Below, piece by piece: positions 25,803-33,124 of a stretch of DNA of 33,166 bases. The position numbers and the translations under genes were made by a program. Within the stretch, counting starts at the first letter, position 1. Each line of letters begins with the position of its first letter. The DNA lies in contig CALWLT010000031.1 in assembly GCA_944381615.1 (NCBI GenBank), forward strand, positions 1-33,166, written 5' to 3'. Under the pieces are notes generated by a model, which saw only the letters and a program-made list of their open reading frames with translations, had not been told where the DNA came from and made no database searches. The stretch is from an uncultured Lachnospiraceae bacterium (GTDB lineage Bacteria > Bacillota > Clostridia > Lachnospirales > Lachnospiraceae).

Positions 25803-25833
25803 TTCTTCCGTATATCTTCTGTCGCTTTTTGCG

Positions 25834-27120
25834 TCAGGCAAGCTTCGCCTCGGCAACCAGGAAATCGATGGCCGCCTGTACCTTCAGATCCTCGCGGATC
25901 TGCTCCTTCTGGGCGTCTCCCATCATCTCCTTCAGCTTCGCCGGCTCAATCTGATAGGACTCTGCCATCTCGTCCAGACGCTTCTCCAGCGCCTCGTCGG
26001 AAACCTGAACGTTCTCCGTCTCGACGACCTTCTCCAGGACCAGTCTCGTCTTGATCCGTCTCGTCGCCTCCGGCGTCATCTGCTCTACCAGCTTCTCCGG
26101 CGTCATTCCGGTATACTTCATGTAATCGTTGATATTCAGTCCCTGGCTCTGCAGGCGGCGGGCGTAATCCTCTACCATGCCTCTCGCCTGGGTCTCAATC
26201 ATCGCCTGCGGGATCTCCATCTGCGCGTTCTCGATGACCTTCTCGATTACCCGGTCTTCGTTCTTCGCGGCCGCCTCGCGATCCTTCTTCTCCTGCAGCT
26301 TCTTGCGGACGTCCGCACGGTACTCGTCCAGCGTCTCGAAATCCGAAACCTCGCTCGCGAACTCGTCGTTCAGCTCCGGAAGCTCGTTTCTGCGGACCTC
26401 CTTGATCGTTACCTCAAATACGGCCGGCTTTCCCGCCAGCTCCGGCGCATGATACTCCTCCGGGAACGTGACCTGAACCTCGCAGGTCTCGCCCGCCTTC
26501 TTGCCGATCAGCTGCTCCTCAAACGTATCGATGAAGGAATGGGAGCCGATCAGCAGCGGATAATCCGTTCCGCTTCCGCCGTCAAACTTCTTGCCGTCGA
26601 TGGTTCCCGTGAAATCGATAACCGTATTGTCGCCGTCCTCGATGGGGCCGTCCTCGATGGGGATCAAGCGTCCGTTCTTCTTGCGGGCGGACGCAATCTC
26701 GGCTTCCACGTCCTCGTCCGTTACCACGGCCTCGGCCTTCTCAACCTCCACGCCCTTGTACTCGCCCAGCGTGACCTCCGGCTTCAGCGCAACCGTCGCC
26801 TCATAGATGAACGGCTGGCCCTTTCCGATCTGAACCACATTGATCTCCGGGGAGGAGGTAATCTCTTCCTCGCACTCCTCGACCGCCTTCGGATAGCTCT
26901 CGTCGATGACCGCGTTCGCCGCATCCTCGTAGAAAATGCCGGCGCCGTACATCTTCTCAATCATAACCTGGGGCGCTTTGCCTTTTCTGAATCCGGGAAT
27001 ATTGAATCTTCCTTTATTACGGTTGTAAACCGTCTTAACCGCCGCGTCAAACTGCTCAGCCGGAACCTCGATGGTCAGCTTTGCCATCCCTTTTTCTAAC
27101 TTTTCTACCTGTAAACTCAT
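25834..27120 (-). CDS. tig: Trigger factor (ribosome-associated chaperone/prolyl isomerase)
   Basis: Binds near the ribosome exit tunnel and shelters nascent chains. 428 residues: N-terminal ribosome-binding domain with GFRKGKAPQ (ribosome signature) at about residues 43-51, central FKBP-type PPIase domain (about 150-240; DGDNTVIDFTGTIDGKKFDG is typical), and a helical C-terminal chaperone domain. ATG 27120 (MSLQVEKLEKG) follows GAGGAGG; the frame extends farther upstream but lacks family similarity. tig-clpP-clpX order is widely conserved. Confidence 0.97.
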   Translation of the reverse strand: MSLQVEKLEKGMAKLTIEVPAEQFDAAVKTVYNRNKGRFNIPGFRKGKAPQVMIEKMYGAGIFYEDAANAVIDESYPKAVEECEEEITSSPEINVVQIGKGQPFIYEATVALKPEVTLGEYKGVEVEKAEAVVTDEDVEAEIASARKKNGRLIPIEDGPIEDGDNTVIDFTGTIDGKKFDGGSGTDYPLLIGSHSFIDTFEEQLIGKKAGETCEVQVTFPEEYHAPELAGKPAVFEVTIKEVRRNELPELNDEFASEVSDFETLDEYRADVRKKLQEKKDREAAAKNEDRVIEKVIENAQMEIPQAMIETQARGMVEDYARRLQSQGLNINDYMKYTGMTPEKLVEQMTPEATRRIKTRLVLEKVVETENVQVSDEALEKRLDEMAESYQIEPAKLKEMMGDAQKEQIREDLKVQAAIDFLVAEAKLA

Positions 27121-27189
27121 GATCAGGGGTCCTCCTCTTGCTTCTGTATGTGAACCGCCATTCCTCCGGGCGTTACACTTCAAGATAGC

Positions 27190-27198
27190 ATTATAACA
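27190..27198 (-). promoter_or_regulatory. Extended -10 promoter of tig
   Basis: Minus strand TGTTATAAT (27198-27190): TGn plus perfect TATAAT. No good -35 is present at 17 nt. It is about 70 nt upstream of the tig start. Confidence 0.65.
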
Positions 27199-27266
27199 TA
27201 TCCCTTCTTCAAATACCAGCCTAAATTGTTAAAAATTCACCGGCAAATGCGGAAAATCCGGCCGTC

Positions 27267-28871
27267 TTACCGGGATGCGTAGATTTCCCGGCCGTCCTTA
27301 TAGGTAGCGACGACCCGGATCGAGCGCAGCGAGTCCGGATCCGCCGTCAGCGGATCGCGCTCCAGCACCGTCAGATCCGCGCGCTTCCCGGCCTCCAGCG
27401 TCCCCTTTTCCCCCTCCTCAAAATACTGAAAGGCCGCCGTCCGGGTAACCGCCCGCAGCGCTTCTTCCACGCCGAGACGCTCCTGCGCGCCCAGCGTCAC
27501 GCCCGCGCGCGTCATCCGGTTGACGGCGCACCAGACCGTCTCCATCATGTCGGGACGGATGACCGGGGAATCCTGATGAAGCGTAAACGGAAGGCCCAGC
27601 CGCCGCGCCGTTCCGGCCGGGCTGATGCGCGAGGCCCGCTCCATCCCGAAATTGCGGATGTGGACGTCTCCCCAGTACCAGATATGGGCAATGAAAAAGG
27701 AAGCGATCACGCCCAGCGAAACCGCCCGCGAAACCTGATCCGGTCCCAGAAGCTGCCCGTGAATGAGCACCGGCCGCAGGCAGGAAAGCTGCGGAAATTC
27801 CCGTTCCGCCCGCTCCAGGCAGGAAAGGTACTGCTCTGCAGCCCCGTCCCCGTTGCAGTGGGCCAGGATCTGGCGTTTTTCCCGGGCCGCCGTCTCAAAC
27901 GCTTCCAGGACCGCCTCATCCGTCATCGTCCCGTAGCCGCAATACTCCTTCTCCCCCTCGTACGGCTTTCGCATCCAGGCCGTCCGCCCCTGCGGCGAGC
28001 CGTCCAGAAACATCTTAAAGCCGCCGATCCGGAAATGGGACGTGTATCCCTCCCAGGCCCCGGCAAGATCACGCCTGGCCTGCCCGCCCGCATCCAGGCC
28101 AAAATAAGCCACCAGATCGCACTGCAGCAGGTTTTTCTCCATCAGCGCGCGGTAAAACGGGATCATCTCCTTTACCGCCATCCCGTCCTGGATCGTCGTG
28201 ATCCCGTAAGAGGCGTACAGCCGCTGCGCCTTCTCACAGGCGGAAAACATCGCGTTTTCGTCCGTGGGCGGCAGGCGCTTCAGACAGTCGATGAATGCGT
28301 TCTCCTCCAGATATCCCGTGAGCGCCCCGTCCCGCGTTTCAATCCGTCCGCCCTCCGGCGCCTGCGTCTTTTCCGTGATGCCGAGCGCCGAGAGCGCCAG
28401 GCTGTTTAACAGGCCCATATGGCCGGATTTGTGCTGAATGATCAGCGGATGATCCGGGCAGATGGCGTCCAGCTCCGAAAGCGGCGGGTTCTTCGCCCCC
28501 GCAAACAGATTGTTGTCATAATCGCGGGCGACAATCCACCCGCCGGGCGCCACGCCCGCCTCCTTCCGGTAGCGGCCGATCGCTCTGCCCATCTCCTCTG
28601 TCGTTCCCATCCCGTCCAGGGAGACCTGCAAAAACGAAGAAGCCACCTGGGAAAAATGGCTGTGGCTGTCCACAAAGCCGGGAAGCAGGACCGCGCCGTC
28701 CAGGTTGATCTCTTTTACGTCCGCCGCCTGTTTTACCTGCGCCCGGACCTCCTCCCTGCGGCCGGCCGCCGCGATCTTCCCGTCCCTTACCAGGAGCGCC
28801 TGCACCTCCCGCTCCTTTGTCATCGTCAGAATCCGTCCCCCGTAAAACAGCGTCTCTTCCCGCACCGCCAT
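27267..28871 (-). CDS. Amidohydrolase, YtcJ-like family
   Basis: Metal-dependent hydrolase of the amidohydrolase superfamily; substrate unknown. 534 residues with an N-terminal beta-sandwich strand set (ILTMTKEREVQALLVRDGKI), the metal-binding LPGFVDSHSHF (HxH) near residue 70, a carboxyl-rich barrel with LAHCNGDGA and LIHGQLL, and the final metal Asp in LHQDSPV. The C-terminal EAGKRADLTVLERDP is a superfamily hallmark. YtcJ relatives include N-substituted formamide deformylases. Probably co-transcribed with the DJ-1-like gene (55-nt gap). Confidence 0.88.
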   Translation of the reverse strand: MAVREETLFYGGRILTMTKEREVQALLVRDGKIAAAGRREEVRAQVKQAADVKEINLDGAVLLPGFVDSHSHFSQVASSFLQVSLDGMGTTEEMGRAIGRYRKEAGVAPGGWIVARDYDNNLFAGAKNPPLSELDAICPDHPLIIQHKSGHMGLLNSLALSALGITEKTQAPEGGRIETRDGALTGYLEENAFIDCLKRLPPTDENAMFSACEKAQRLYASYGITTIQDGMAVKEMIPFYRALMEKNLLQCDLVAYFGLDAGGQARRDLAGAWEGYTSHFRIGGFKMFLDGSPQGRTAWMRKPYEGEKEYCGYGTMTDEAVLEAFETAAREKRQILAHCNGDGAAEQYLSCLERAEREFPQLSCLRPVLIHGQLLGPDQVSRAVSLGVIASFFIAHIWYWGDVHIRNFGMERASRISPAGTARRLGLPFTLHQDSPVIRPDMMETVWCAVNRMTRAGVTLGAQERLGVEEALRAVTRTAAFQYFEEGEKGTLEAGKRADLTVLERDPLTADPDSLRSIRVVATYKDGREIYASR

Positions 28872-28926
28872 CCCGTCCTTTCCTCCTGCCCCGCGCCGCC
28901 GCGCCAGACAGCGCTATGCCCGGGCG

Positions 28927-29481
28927 CTATACCTGATCGTACTGGATCGCTTCTTTGACGCGCTGCGCCGCCGGATGTCCCAGAAGAAGCGCAACCAGCT
29001 CCAGTCCCAGATCCAGGGCGTATCCGAGCCCTCTGGCCGTCGTCACATTGCCGTCCGTGATCACGCCGGCCCCCGTCAGCTTGGCACCCGCCAGGGAATC
29101 CTCAAAACCGGGATAGCAGGTCGCCTTCTTATCTTTCAGAAGGCCCAGCCGCCCCAGAACCGAGGGCGCCGCGCAAATCGCCGCCAGCCGTTTCCCCGCG
29201 CCGTGCGCCCTTACCAGCGCATCGCAGAGCGGGCCGCACTCCATGAGATGCTTCGTCCCCGGCATCCCGCCCGGGAGGAACAGAACGTCCGCCCGATCCA
29301 GATCGGTCTCCTCCAGAAGCGCGTCCGCCCGGATGGAAAACCCGTGCGAGCCCCGGACTTCTTTTTTCCCCGTGATCGATATCAGTTTGACATGTACCCC
29401 CGCCCGGGTCAGGACGTCTGCCGTCGCCAGGCACTCCACTTCTTCCAGCCCCTCGGCCAGAAATGCATAAACCAGCGCCAT
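28927..29481 (-). CDS. DJ-1/PfpI family protein
   Basis: Class I glutamine amidotransferase-like fold of the DJ-1/YajL branch; members act as protein/nucleotide deglycases, chaperones or oxidative-stress sensors, still debated. 184 residues with the N-terminal Glu region (AEGLEEVECLATADVLTRAG) and the nucleophile elbow Cys103 (AAICAAPSVLG). The ending GHPAAQRVKEAI is also family-like. AAAGGA lies 8 nt before ATG. It lies between the PAP2 phosphatase and amidohydrolase genes in the same direction. Confidence 0.92.
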   Translation of the reverse strand: MALVYAFLAEGLEEVECLATADVLTRAGVHVKLISITGKKEVRGSHGFSIRADALLEETDLDRADVLFLPGGMPGTKHLMECGPLCDALVRAHGAGKRLAAICAAPSVLGRLGLLKDKKATCYPGFEDSLAGAKLTGAGVITDGNVTTARGLGYALDLGLELVALLLGHPAAQRVKEAIQYDQV

Positions 29482-29547
29482 CGTCTTTTTCCTTTCTTTT
29501 CTTATTTTTACACTTTTTTCTTTCTTTTATACGTTATGGAAGGCGGA

Positions 29548-30252
29548 TCAGATCTGATCGCCCGCTGCCCTGCGCCCGCTTCCGGCTGTTTTCGCCGCTT
29601 CCAGGAAACCGTCCCGCTTCCGGACGGCCACAAGGCCCGGCCAGATCAGCCTGTCGCCCGCCGCCGCGATTCCCGCCGAGAGCGCCCAGCCGCAGACCAC
29701 GTCGATGATCGAGTGCTGCTTGATAAACATGGTCGAGATACAGATCAGAAGCGTTACGGCAAGCGACAGGGCGCGCACGCGCCGGTTCTTCCCCAGAAGC
29801 GCCGAACCGCAGACCGCCTGATGCACGGCCACCGTGCTCGACACATGGATCGAGGGGCAGACGTTGTTGGGCGTATCCACCCACCGCAAAAACCGCACAA
29901 TGTCGGCGCAGAAGTTATCCGACGTAATCTCCCGGCGCAGATTGAGGCCGTTGGGCCACAGCGCGTAAATAACCAGGCACAGCGTCGCTCCGCTGAACAT
30001 AATCAGGCACAGCCTGAGATACGCGTCCCGGTCCCGGAACATGAAGATCAGCATCAGCGCGGGCACCCACAGATACCACAGAAAATACGGAAGCACAAAC
30101 CACTCGCAAAACGGGATCCAGTCGTCGATCCGGCAGGAAATCACGTATTCCGGCTCCGGCACCAGCCGTTCCATCAGAAAAAAACCGCCCAGAAACACAA
30201 ACAGGTAAAGCCCTGCCAGGCAGTAGCGGTGGCTCTTTATCCACTGTATCAA
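29548..30252 (-). CDS. PAP2-family membrane phosphatase
   Basis: Integral membrane lipid phosphatase-like protein, 234 residues with about five to six hydrophobic segments. PAP2 motifs: PSIHVSSTVAVHQAV (motif 2, catalytic His) and STMFIKQHSIIDVVCGW (motif 3); motif 1 is poorly conserved, as in AUR1-like members. Likely substrate is a phospholipid or isoprenoid pyrophosphate, unproven. It starts with TTG 30252, with AAGGAGAG placed 6-8 nt upstream, and no in-frame ATG competes. The C-terminus is basic and presumably cytosolic. Confidence 0.85.
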   Translation of the reverse strand: MIQWIKSHRYCLAGLYLFVFLGGFFLMERLVPEPEYVISCRIDDWIPFCEWFVLPYFLWYLWVPALMLIFMFRDRDAYLRLCLIMFSGATLCLVIYALWPNGLNLRREITSDNFCADIVRFLRWVDTPNNVCPSIHVSSTVAVHQAVCGSALLGKNRRVRALSLAVTLLICISTMFIKQHSIIDVVCGWALSAGIAAAGDRLIWPGLVAVRKRDGFLEAAKTAGSGRRAAGDQI

Positions 30253-30296
30253 TGTTCTCTCTCCTTTTCTTTCCCGGTTTCCCCGGCTTCAGCCTC

Positions 30297-30325
30297 ATTA
30301 TAACCGAATCCGCCGCATTTTGCCA
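30297..30325 (-). promoter_or_regulatory. Probable promoter of the PAP2/DJ-1/amidohydrolase genes
   Basis: Minus strand TGGCAA (30325-30320), 17-nt spacer, perfect TATAAT (30302-30297). It diverges from the CYTH promoter 60 nt away. Confidence 0.6.
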
Positions 30326-30360
30326 CTTTTTCTTTCAAGGGCCGCAGGCGGACGCCTCCC

Positions 30361-30389
30361 TTGCGATCGAGCCTGTTTTCGTTTATACT
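30361..30389 (+). promoter_or_regulatory. Promoter of the CYTH gene
   Basis: TTGCGA (30361-30366), 17-nt spacer, TATACT (30384-30389), 37 nt before the start codon. Confidence 0.7.
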
Positions 30390-30426
30390 GAAAAAACAGA
30401 AATTGAAGAAAAAGAAAGGATCTCCC

Positions 30427-30906
30427 ATGGAAATCGAACGCAAATTTCTCCCCGAAAAGCTCCCCTTTGATCTGGAGGCGTACCCGTCGAGCCGGATCGA
30501 GCAGGCCTACCTGTGCGTCCGCCCCGTCGTCCGCATCCGGCGGGAGGACGGCCGGTTCTGGCTGACCTATAAATCCTCCGGCCTTCTGGCCCGCGAGGAA
30601 TACAATCTCGCGCTGACCGAAGAAGCCTGGCTCCATCTGCTGGCCAAGGCCGACGGCCGCGTGCTGAAAAAGCGCCGCTTTCGCGTTCCTCTCGAAAGCA
30701 GCGGCTACACGGCGGAAATCGACCGGTTTGAGGACTGCTACGAGGGCCTGATTCTGGTGGAGGTTGAATTTCCCACTCAGGAGGAGGCGCTGGCCTTTGA
30801 ACCCCCCGCCTGGTTCGGACGGGAGGTCACGTATTCCGGCGAGTATCAGAACAGCCGCCTGGCCCTGCTCCCCCGGCCGGCCGCGTCAGAAGACTGCCCC
30901 GGCTAA
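30427..30906 (+). CDS. CYTH domain-containing protein
   Basis: Triphosphate-tunnel metalloenzyme family (adenylate cyclase CyaB/thiamine triphosphatase/tripolyphosphatase). The N-terminal EIERK signature (E2, E4, K6) is followed by Arg/Lys-rich strands (VVRIRREDGRFWLTYKSSG, KKRRFRV) and acidic strands (AEIDRFED, LVEVEF) that line the tunnel. 159 residues, normal length for single-domain members. ATG 30427 has AAAGGA 6 nt upstream. Which triphosphate it uses is not visible. Its TAA overlaps the convergent small ORF stop (CTAA). Confidence 0.9.
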   Translation: MEIERKFLPEKLPFDLEAYPSSRIEQAYLCVRPVVRIRREDGRFWLTYKSSGLLAREEYNLALTEEAWLHLLAKADGRVLKKRRFRVPLESSGYTAEIDRFEDCYEGLILVEVEFPTQEEALAFEPPAWFGREVTYSGEYQNSRLALLPRPAASEDCPG

Positions 30907-31151
30907 GCCCCGGAGTCCGGTTTCCGGCTCCCCTGCCCTTTCAGTCCGGCCGTCCTTTTCTTTCCCGTGCCGGGCAGGCCGGGCGTCCCCCGCTTCGGCC
31001 CCGTGCCGGACGGGCCGGGCGTCCCCCGTTTCGGCCCCGCGCCGGACAGGCCGGGCGTCTCCCGTTTCGGCCCCGCGCCGCTGCGGCAGGCCGTACATTC
31101 CTCATCTATCTCATATACGCTGTTCCCCTCGATAATCAGACGGGTTCCCAT
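30903..31151 (-). CDS. Small protein of unknown function with a 12-residue repeat tail
   Basis: 82 residues. The first 25 (MGTRLIIEGNSVYEIDEEC and following) look like a compact conserved protein with a single CxxC-like pair (C19, C22); I have a recollection, not a database result, of similar N-termini in Lachnospiraceae. The rest is three in-frame copies of a 12-residue unit around GPKRGTPGLSG, then a basic tail. ATG 31151 follows GGGAGGG by 7 nt, supporting translation; codons farther upstream lack a site. The frame could have been extended by minisatellite growth. Stop codon overlaps that of the CYTH gene. Confidence 0.55.
   Translation of the reverse strand: MGTRLIIEGNSVYEIDEECTACRSGAGPKRETPGLSGAGPKRGTPGPSGTGPKRGTPGLPGTGKKRTAGLKGQGSRKPDSGA
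30977..31084. repeat. Minisatellite, three tandem 36-nt units
   Basis: Units at 30977, 31013 and 31049, each 36 nt, beginning GGCCGGGCGTC on the plus strand, with few mismatches. On the minus strand they encode a 12-residue Gly/Pro/Lys/Arg repeat in the small protein's frame. Confidence 0.95.
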
Positions 31152-31240
31152 GCTGTTCCCTCCCTGTTGCGGCGGCTGTTTCTTTTCTGAGCCGGTTTTC
31201 CGAAGCAAACGCCCGGCCTTCCGGCCGCCGCCATACTGTT

Positions 31241-31296
31241 ACTATATGCGCCCCGGCCTCTCCGGCGGCATGATCGCCCGCCGATCTGCATATAGT
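31241..31296 (+). promoter_or_regulatory. Divergent intergenic region with mirrored CATATAGT elements; sigma-E-like promoter on the plus strand
   Basis: ACTATATGC (31241-31249) and GCATATAGT (31288-31296) are exact inverted copies, one facing each flanking gene. On the plus strand GCATGAT (31268-31274), 14 nt and CATATAGT (31289-31296) resemble a sigma-E promoter (5 of 7 in the -35, all fixed -10 bases). The minus-strand copy lacks a -35. Confidence 0.45.
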
Positions 31297-31323
31297 TAGG
31301 AAAGAGCCCTCGAGGTATTGTCC

Positions 31324-31914
31324 ATGAAACACGAAGAAACGCCCCGCATGACGGAGCTTGACTGCCTGACGGCCGTGCCGCACCTGCAGATGATCAAGGC
31401 GGCCCTGCCCTACATCCACGCGTCCGAGCAGCGGATCTTCTCCCTGATCGTCAAGATCAGCGAGCTGGAGCGCACCATCCGCCTCTTTGCGCAGGATGAG
31501 AGCGGCGAAATCGGCATCTGCTCCCTGGAAGACGGCGATCCGGGCACGCCGGCCGATATGCTGAACGCCATGAAGCCCTACGGGACCGAAGAAGAGCAGG
31601 ATTTTATCGATCTGATCCTGAATTTCCTGCAGGCCTACCAGCTCTCCCGCGCCGGCCAGGATCCCGCCTGGCAGGACTCCGCCGGCCCGGGCAAACCGGC
31701 GTTTCCAAACGGCCCGGAGAGCGCGGACGGGACAGACAGAAAAACCGAAGCAGACGCCGGCGTCCGCGGCGAAACGGTGGCGCGGGAAACTCCTCCCGGC
31801 ACGGCCGCGCCCCGCCTGACCCTGGATCAGCTAAAACAGATCCTTCCCCCGGGGCAGCAGTCGCAGCTGGAAACCGCCCGGATTCTCATGCAGACACTGC
31901 AGCAGATCTCCTGA
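31324..31914 (+). CDS. Unknown helical protein with internal repeats (first of a two-gene unit)
   Basis: Not recognised. 196 residues, soluble, no signal peptide. Two similar helical segments are visible: MIKAALPYIHASEQRIFSLI (about 22-41) and MLNAMKPYGTEEEQDFIDLI (about 78-97), sharing M-x2-A-x2-PY-x4-EQ-x4-LI. A disordered Gly/Pro/Glu-rich linker (about 115-160) follows, then a C-terminal helix with PGQQSQLETARILMQTL, which resembles the C-terminal helix of the next gene's product. ATG 31324 has GAGG 8 nt upstream (a TTG two codons earlier is possible). A sporulation-type promoter is suspected upstream. Confidence 0.75.
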   Translation: MKHEETPRMTELDCLTAVPHLQMIKAALPYIHASEQRIFSLIVKISELERTIRLFAQDESGEIGICSLEDGDPGTPADMLNAMKPYGTEEEQDFIDLILNFLQAYQLSRAGQDPAWQDSAGPGKPAFPNGPESADGTDRKTEADAGVRGETVARETPPGTAAPRLTLDQLKQILPPGQQSQLETARILMQTLQQIS

Positions 31915-31954
31915 TCCGGAACGTTTCCGGAAAACGCAGGTCTTCCGAAAGGAA

Positions 31955-32025
31955 CCGAATTCCCGGCAGAAACCGAATTCCCGGCAGAAACCGGATTCCC
32001 GGCAGAAACCGGATTCCCGGCAAAC
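31955..32025. repeat. Minisatellite, four tandem 18-nt units
   Basis: Units CCGRATTCCCGGCAGAAA at 31955, 31973 and 31991 and a truncated fourth at 32009, lying between the two unknown genes just ahead of the second ribosome site. Confidence 0.95.
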
Positions 32026-32063
32026 AGAAATCTCCGGCAAAAAAAAGAAAGGATGGAATCATC

Positions 32064-32378
32064 TTGGCACAGAAAAACTGGAACGACGATCCCCGCCTGG
32101 CGGGAATGGACGAGGCGAAGCTCCGCTATCTGAGCGAGCTGGCCAAAAAAGCGCAGAACACGCCAAAAGACAAGCTGCTTCCGCTTCTCATGAGCCTGCG
32201 CGCCGAAACCGGCGGCATGGATTTTACCGATCAGGAAACGGATCTCCTCGTCTCGATCCTGACCGCAGGCATGAACCCGGCCCAGAAAAAGCAGCTGGAA
32301 ACCCTGCGGGCCCTCTCCCGCCAGCTGGGAGCCGCCAAAAAGCCCCGCGCGCCAGAAAAGCGCCCGCCAAAGCGCTGA
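32064..32378 (+). CDS. Unknown small helical protein (second of a two-gene unit)
   Basis: Not recognised. 104 residues, predicted mostly helical, basic C-terminus (KKPRAPEKRPPKR). Contains LRYLSELAKKAQ, LLPLLMSLRAE and MNPAQKKQLETLRALSRQL; the last shares P-x-Q-x2-QLET-x-R-x-L with the upstream product. The start is TTG 32064 after AAAGGATGGA; the only nearby ATG (32053) is in another frame that stops early. It follows the upstream gene by 149 nt occupied largely by an 18-nt minisatellite. Confidence 0.72.
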   Translation: MAQKNWNDDPRLAGMDEAKLRYLSELAKKAQNTPKDKLLPLLMSLRAETGGMDFTDQETDLLVSILTAGMNPAQKKQLETLRALSRQLGAAKKPRAPEKRPPKR

Positions 32379-32441
32379 CACAGCCCCGGATCTGATACGA
32401 TCCCGCGCAGGGTTTCCCCCGCAGACCGAAATCCGGATCAT

Positions 32442-32484
32442 AAAAAGCGGCCCGGCCGGCTTGATAACAGCCGATCGGACCGCA
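32442..32484 (-). terminator. Terminator of the desulfoferrodoxin gene
   Basis: Minus strand GCGGTCCGATCGGCT, loop, AGCCGGCCGGGCCGC followed by TTTTT, 12 nt after the stop codon. Confidence 0.85.
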
Positions 32485-32495
32485 GGATCCGTTTC

Positions 32496-32870
32496 CTACA
32501 GATCTTTCTTCCAGAGGCCGTGCAGATTGCAGTACTCGTACGCCGCAACCGCCTCGTCGCCCGCCGCCAGGACAAAGGCCGCCTCCGGCTTTTCGCCCGG
32601 AGCCAGATAATGAATCTGTACGCCCTTCTTCGTCTCCAGGGCAATCCACTGAATATAGTGCTGCTCCAGCATCGGATGCTCTACCTCGCCGACCTTCACG
32701 GCAATCTCCGCCCCATTTTTCGCCACCGCCGGCACATGCTTCTCCAGCGCGCCGTCCGTCGTGCCCGGAACCAGCTCGGCCATCGGCTCGCCGCAGCACA
32801 TCACGGGAACCCCGCTGTTTTTCAAATGCGTTACGAGATTGCCGCAGTGCTTACATACGTAAAATTTCAT
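32496..32870 (-). CDS. dfx: Desulfoferrodoxin (class II superoxide reductase)
   Basis: Reduces superoxide to hydrogen peroxide without making oxygen, a typical anaerobe defence. 124 residues: N-terminal desulforedoxin-type Fe(Cys)4 centre (C6, C9, C25, C26) and a C-terminal catalytic Fe(His)4Cys centre with H45, H65, H71, C114 and H117 (EKHVPAV, VEHPMLEQH, CNLHGLW). E43 and K44 before the first His match the family's substrate-guiding residues. ATG 32870 follows AAGGAGGAG. Single-gene unit with its own promoter and terminator. Confidence 0.96.
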   Translation of the reverse strand: MKFYVCKHCGNLVTHLKNSGVPVMCCGEPMAELVPGTTDGALEKHVPAVAKNGAEIAVKVGEVEHPMLEQHYIQWIALETKKGVQIHYLAPGEKPEAAFVLAAGDEAVAAYEYCNLHGLWKKDL

Positions 32871-32912
32871 GATCCATCTCCTCCTTGTAAGGCTGTTTTC
32901 GGTTTCTCCTTT

Positions 32913-32941
32913 ATTATACGGAATCCGGAGCCGAAATACAA
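32913..32941 (-). promoter_or_regulatory. Promoter of the desulfoferrodoxin gene
   Basis: Minus strand TTGTAT (32941-32936), 17-nt spacer, perfect TATAAT (32918-32913), 42 nt before the ATG. Confidence 0.8.
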
Positions 32942-33013
32942 GCGGGCAAAGCGCCGGACGGCAAAGAAAAAGCGGCCGGATCTTTTGGGGCCGGATCTTT
33001 TTTTATCCCGCAC

Positions 33014-33042
33014 TTGCATTTTTTTCTGCCGCGTGATACAAT
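33014..33042 (+). promoter_or_regulatory. Promoter near the right edge
   Basis: TTGCAT (33014-33019), 17-nt spacer, TACAAT (33037-33042). Transcription would start near 33049 and run into the hairpin at 33062-33124. Confidence 0.6.
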
Positions 33043-33048
33043 CCCATC

Positions 33049-33124
33049 TTTGACAGTTAAGAAAAACAAAACACCGCTGTAATGCCCATTTGATAAGGGT
33101 GTTCCGGCGGTGTCCTTTTGTTTT
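33049..33124 (+). other. Hairpin-forming segment, possible small RNA or element end
   Basis: Left arm AAAACAAAACACCGC (33063-33077) pairs with GCGGTGTCCTTTTGTTTT (33107-33124) apart from a small bulge. The U-rich 3' arm resembles a terminator, so with the preceding promoter it could make a ~75-nt RNA; alternatively it is the end of a mobile element continuing outside the window. I see no open frame here. Confidence 0.4.

Noticed and set aside
25677..25833. CtsR or HrcA (CIRCE) operator before clpP
   Set aside because: No GGTCAAA heptad tandem and no TTAGCACTC-N9-GAGTGCTAA was found; the inverted repeats there have unrelated sequences.
31955..32025. CRISPR array
   Set aside because: Units are contiguous 18-mers without unique spacers, and no cas gene is present; the same reasoning excludes the other tandem arrays.
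32971..33004. Terminator-like GGCCGGATCTTTT direct repeat followed by seven T
   Set aside because: The two copies are direct, only a 5-bp GC stem can form, and no plus-strand gene ends close by.
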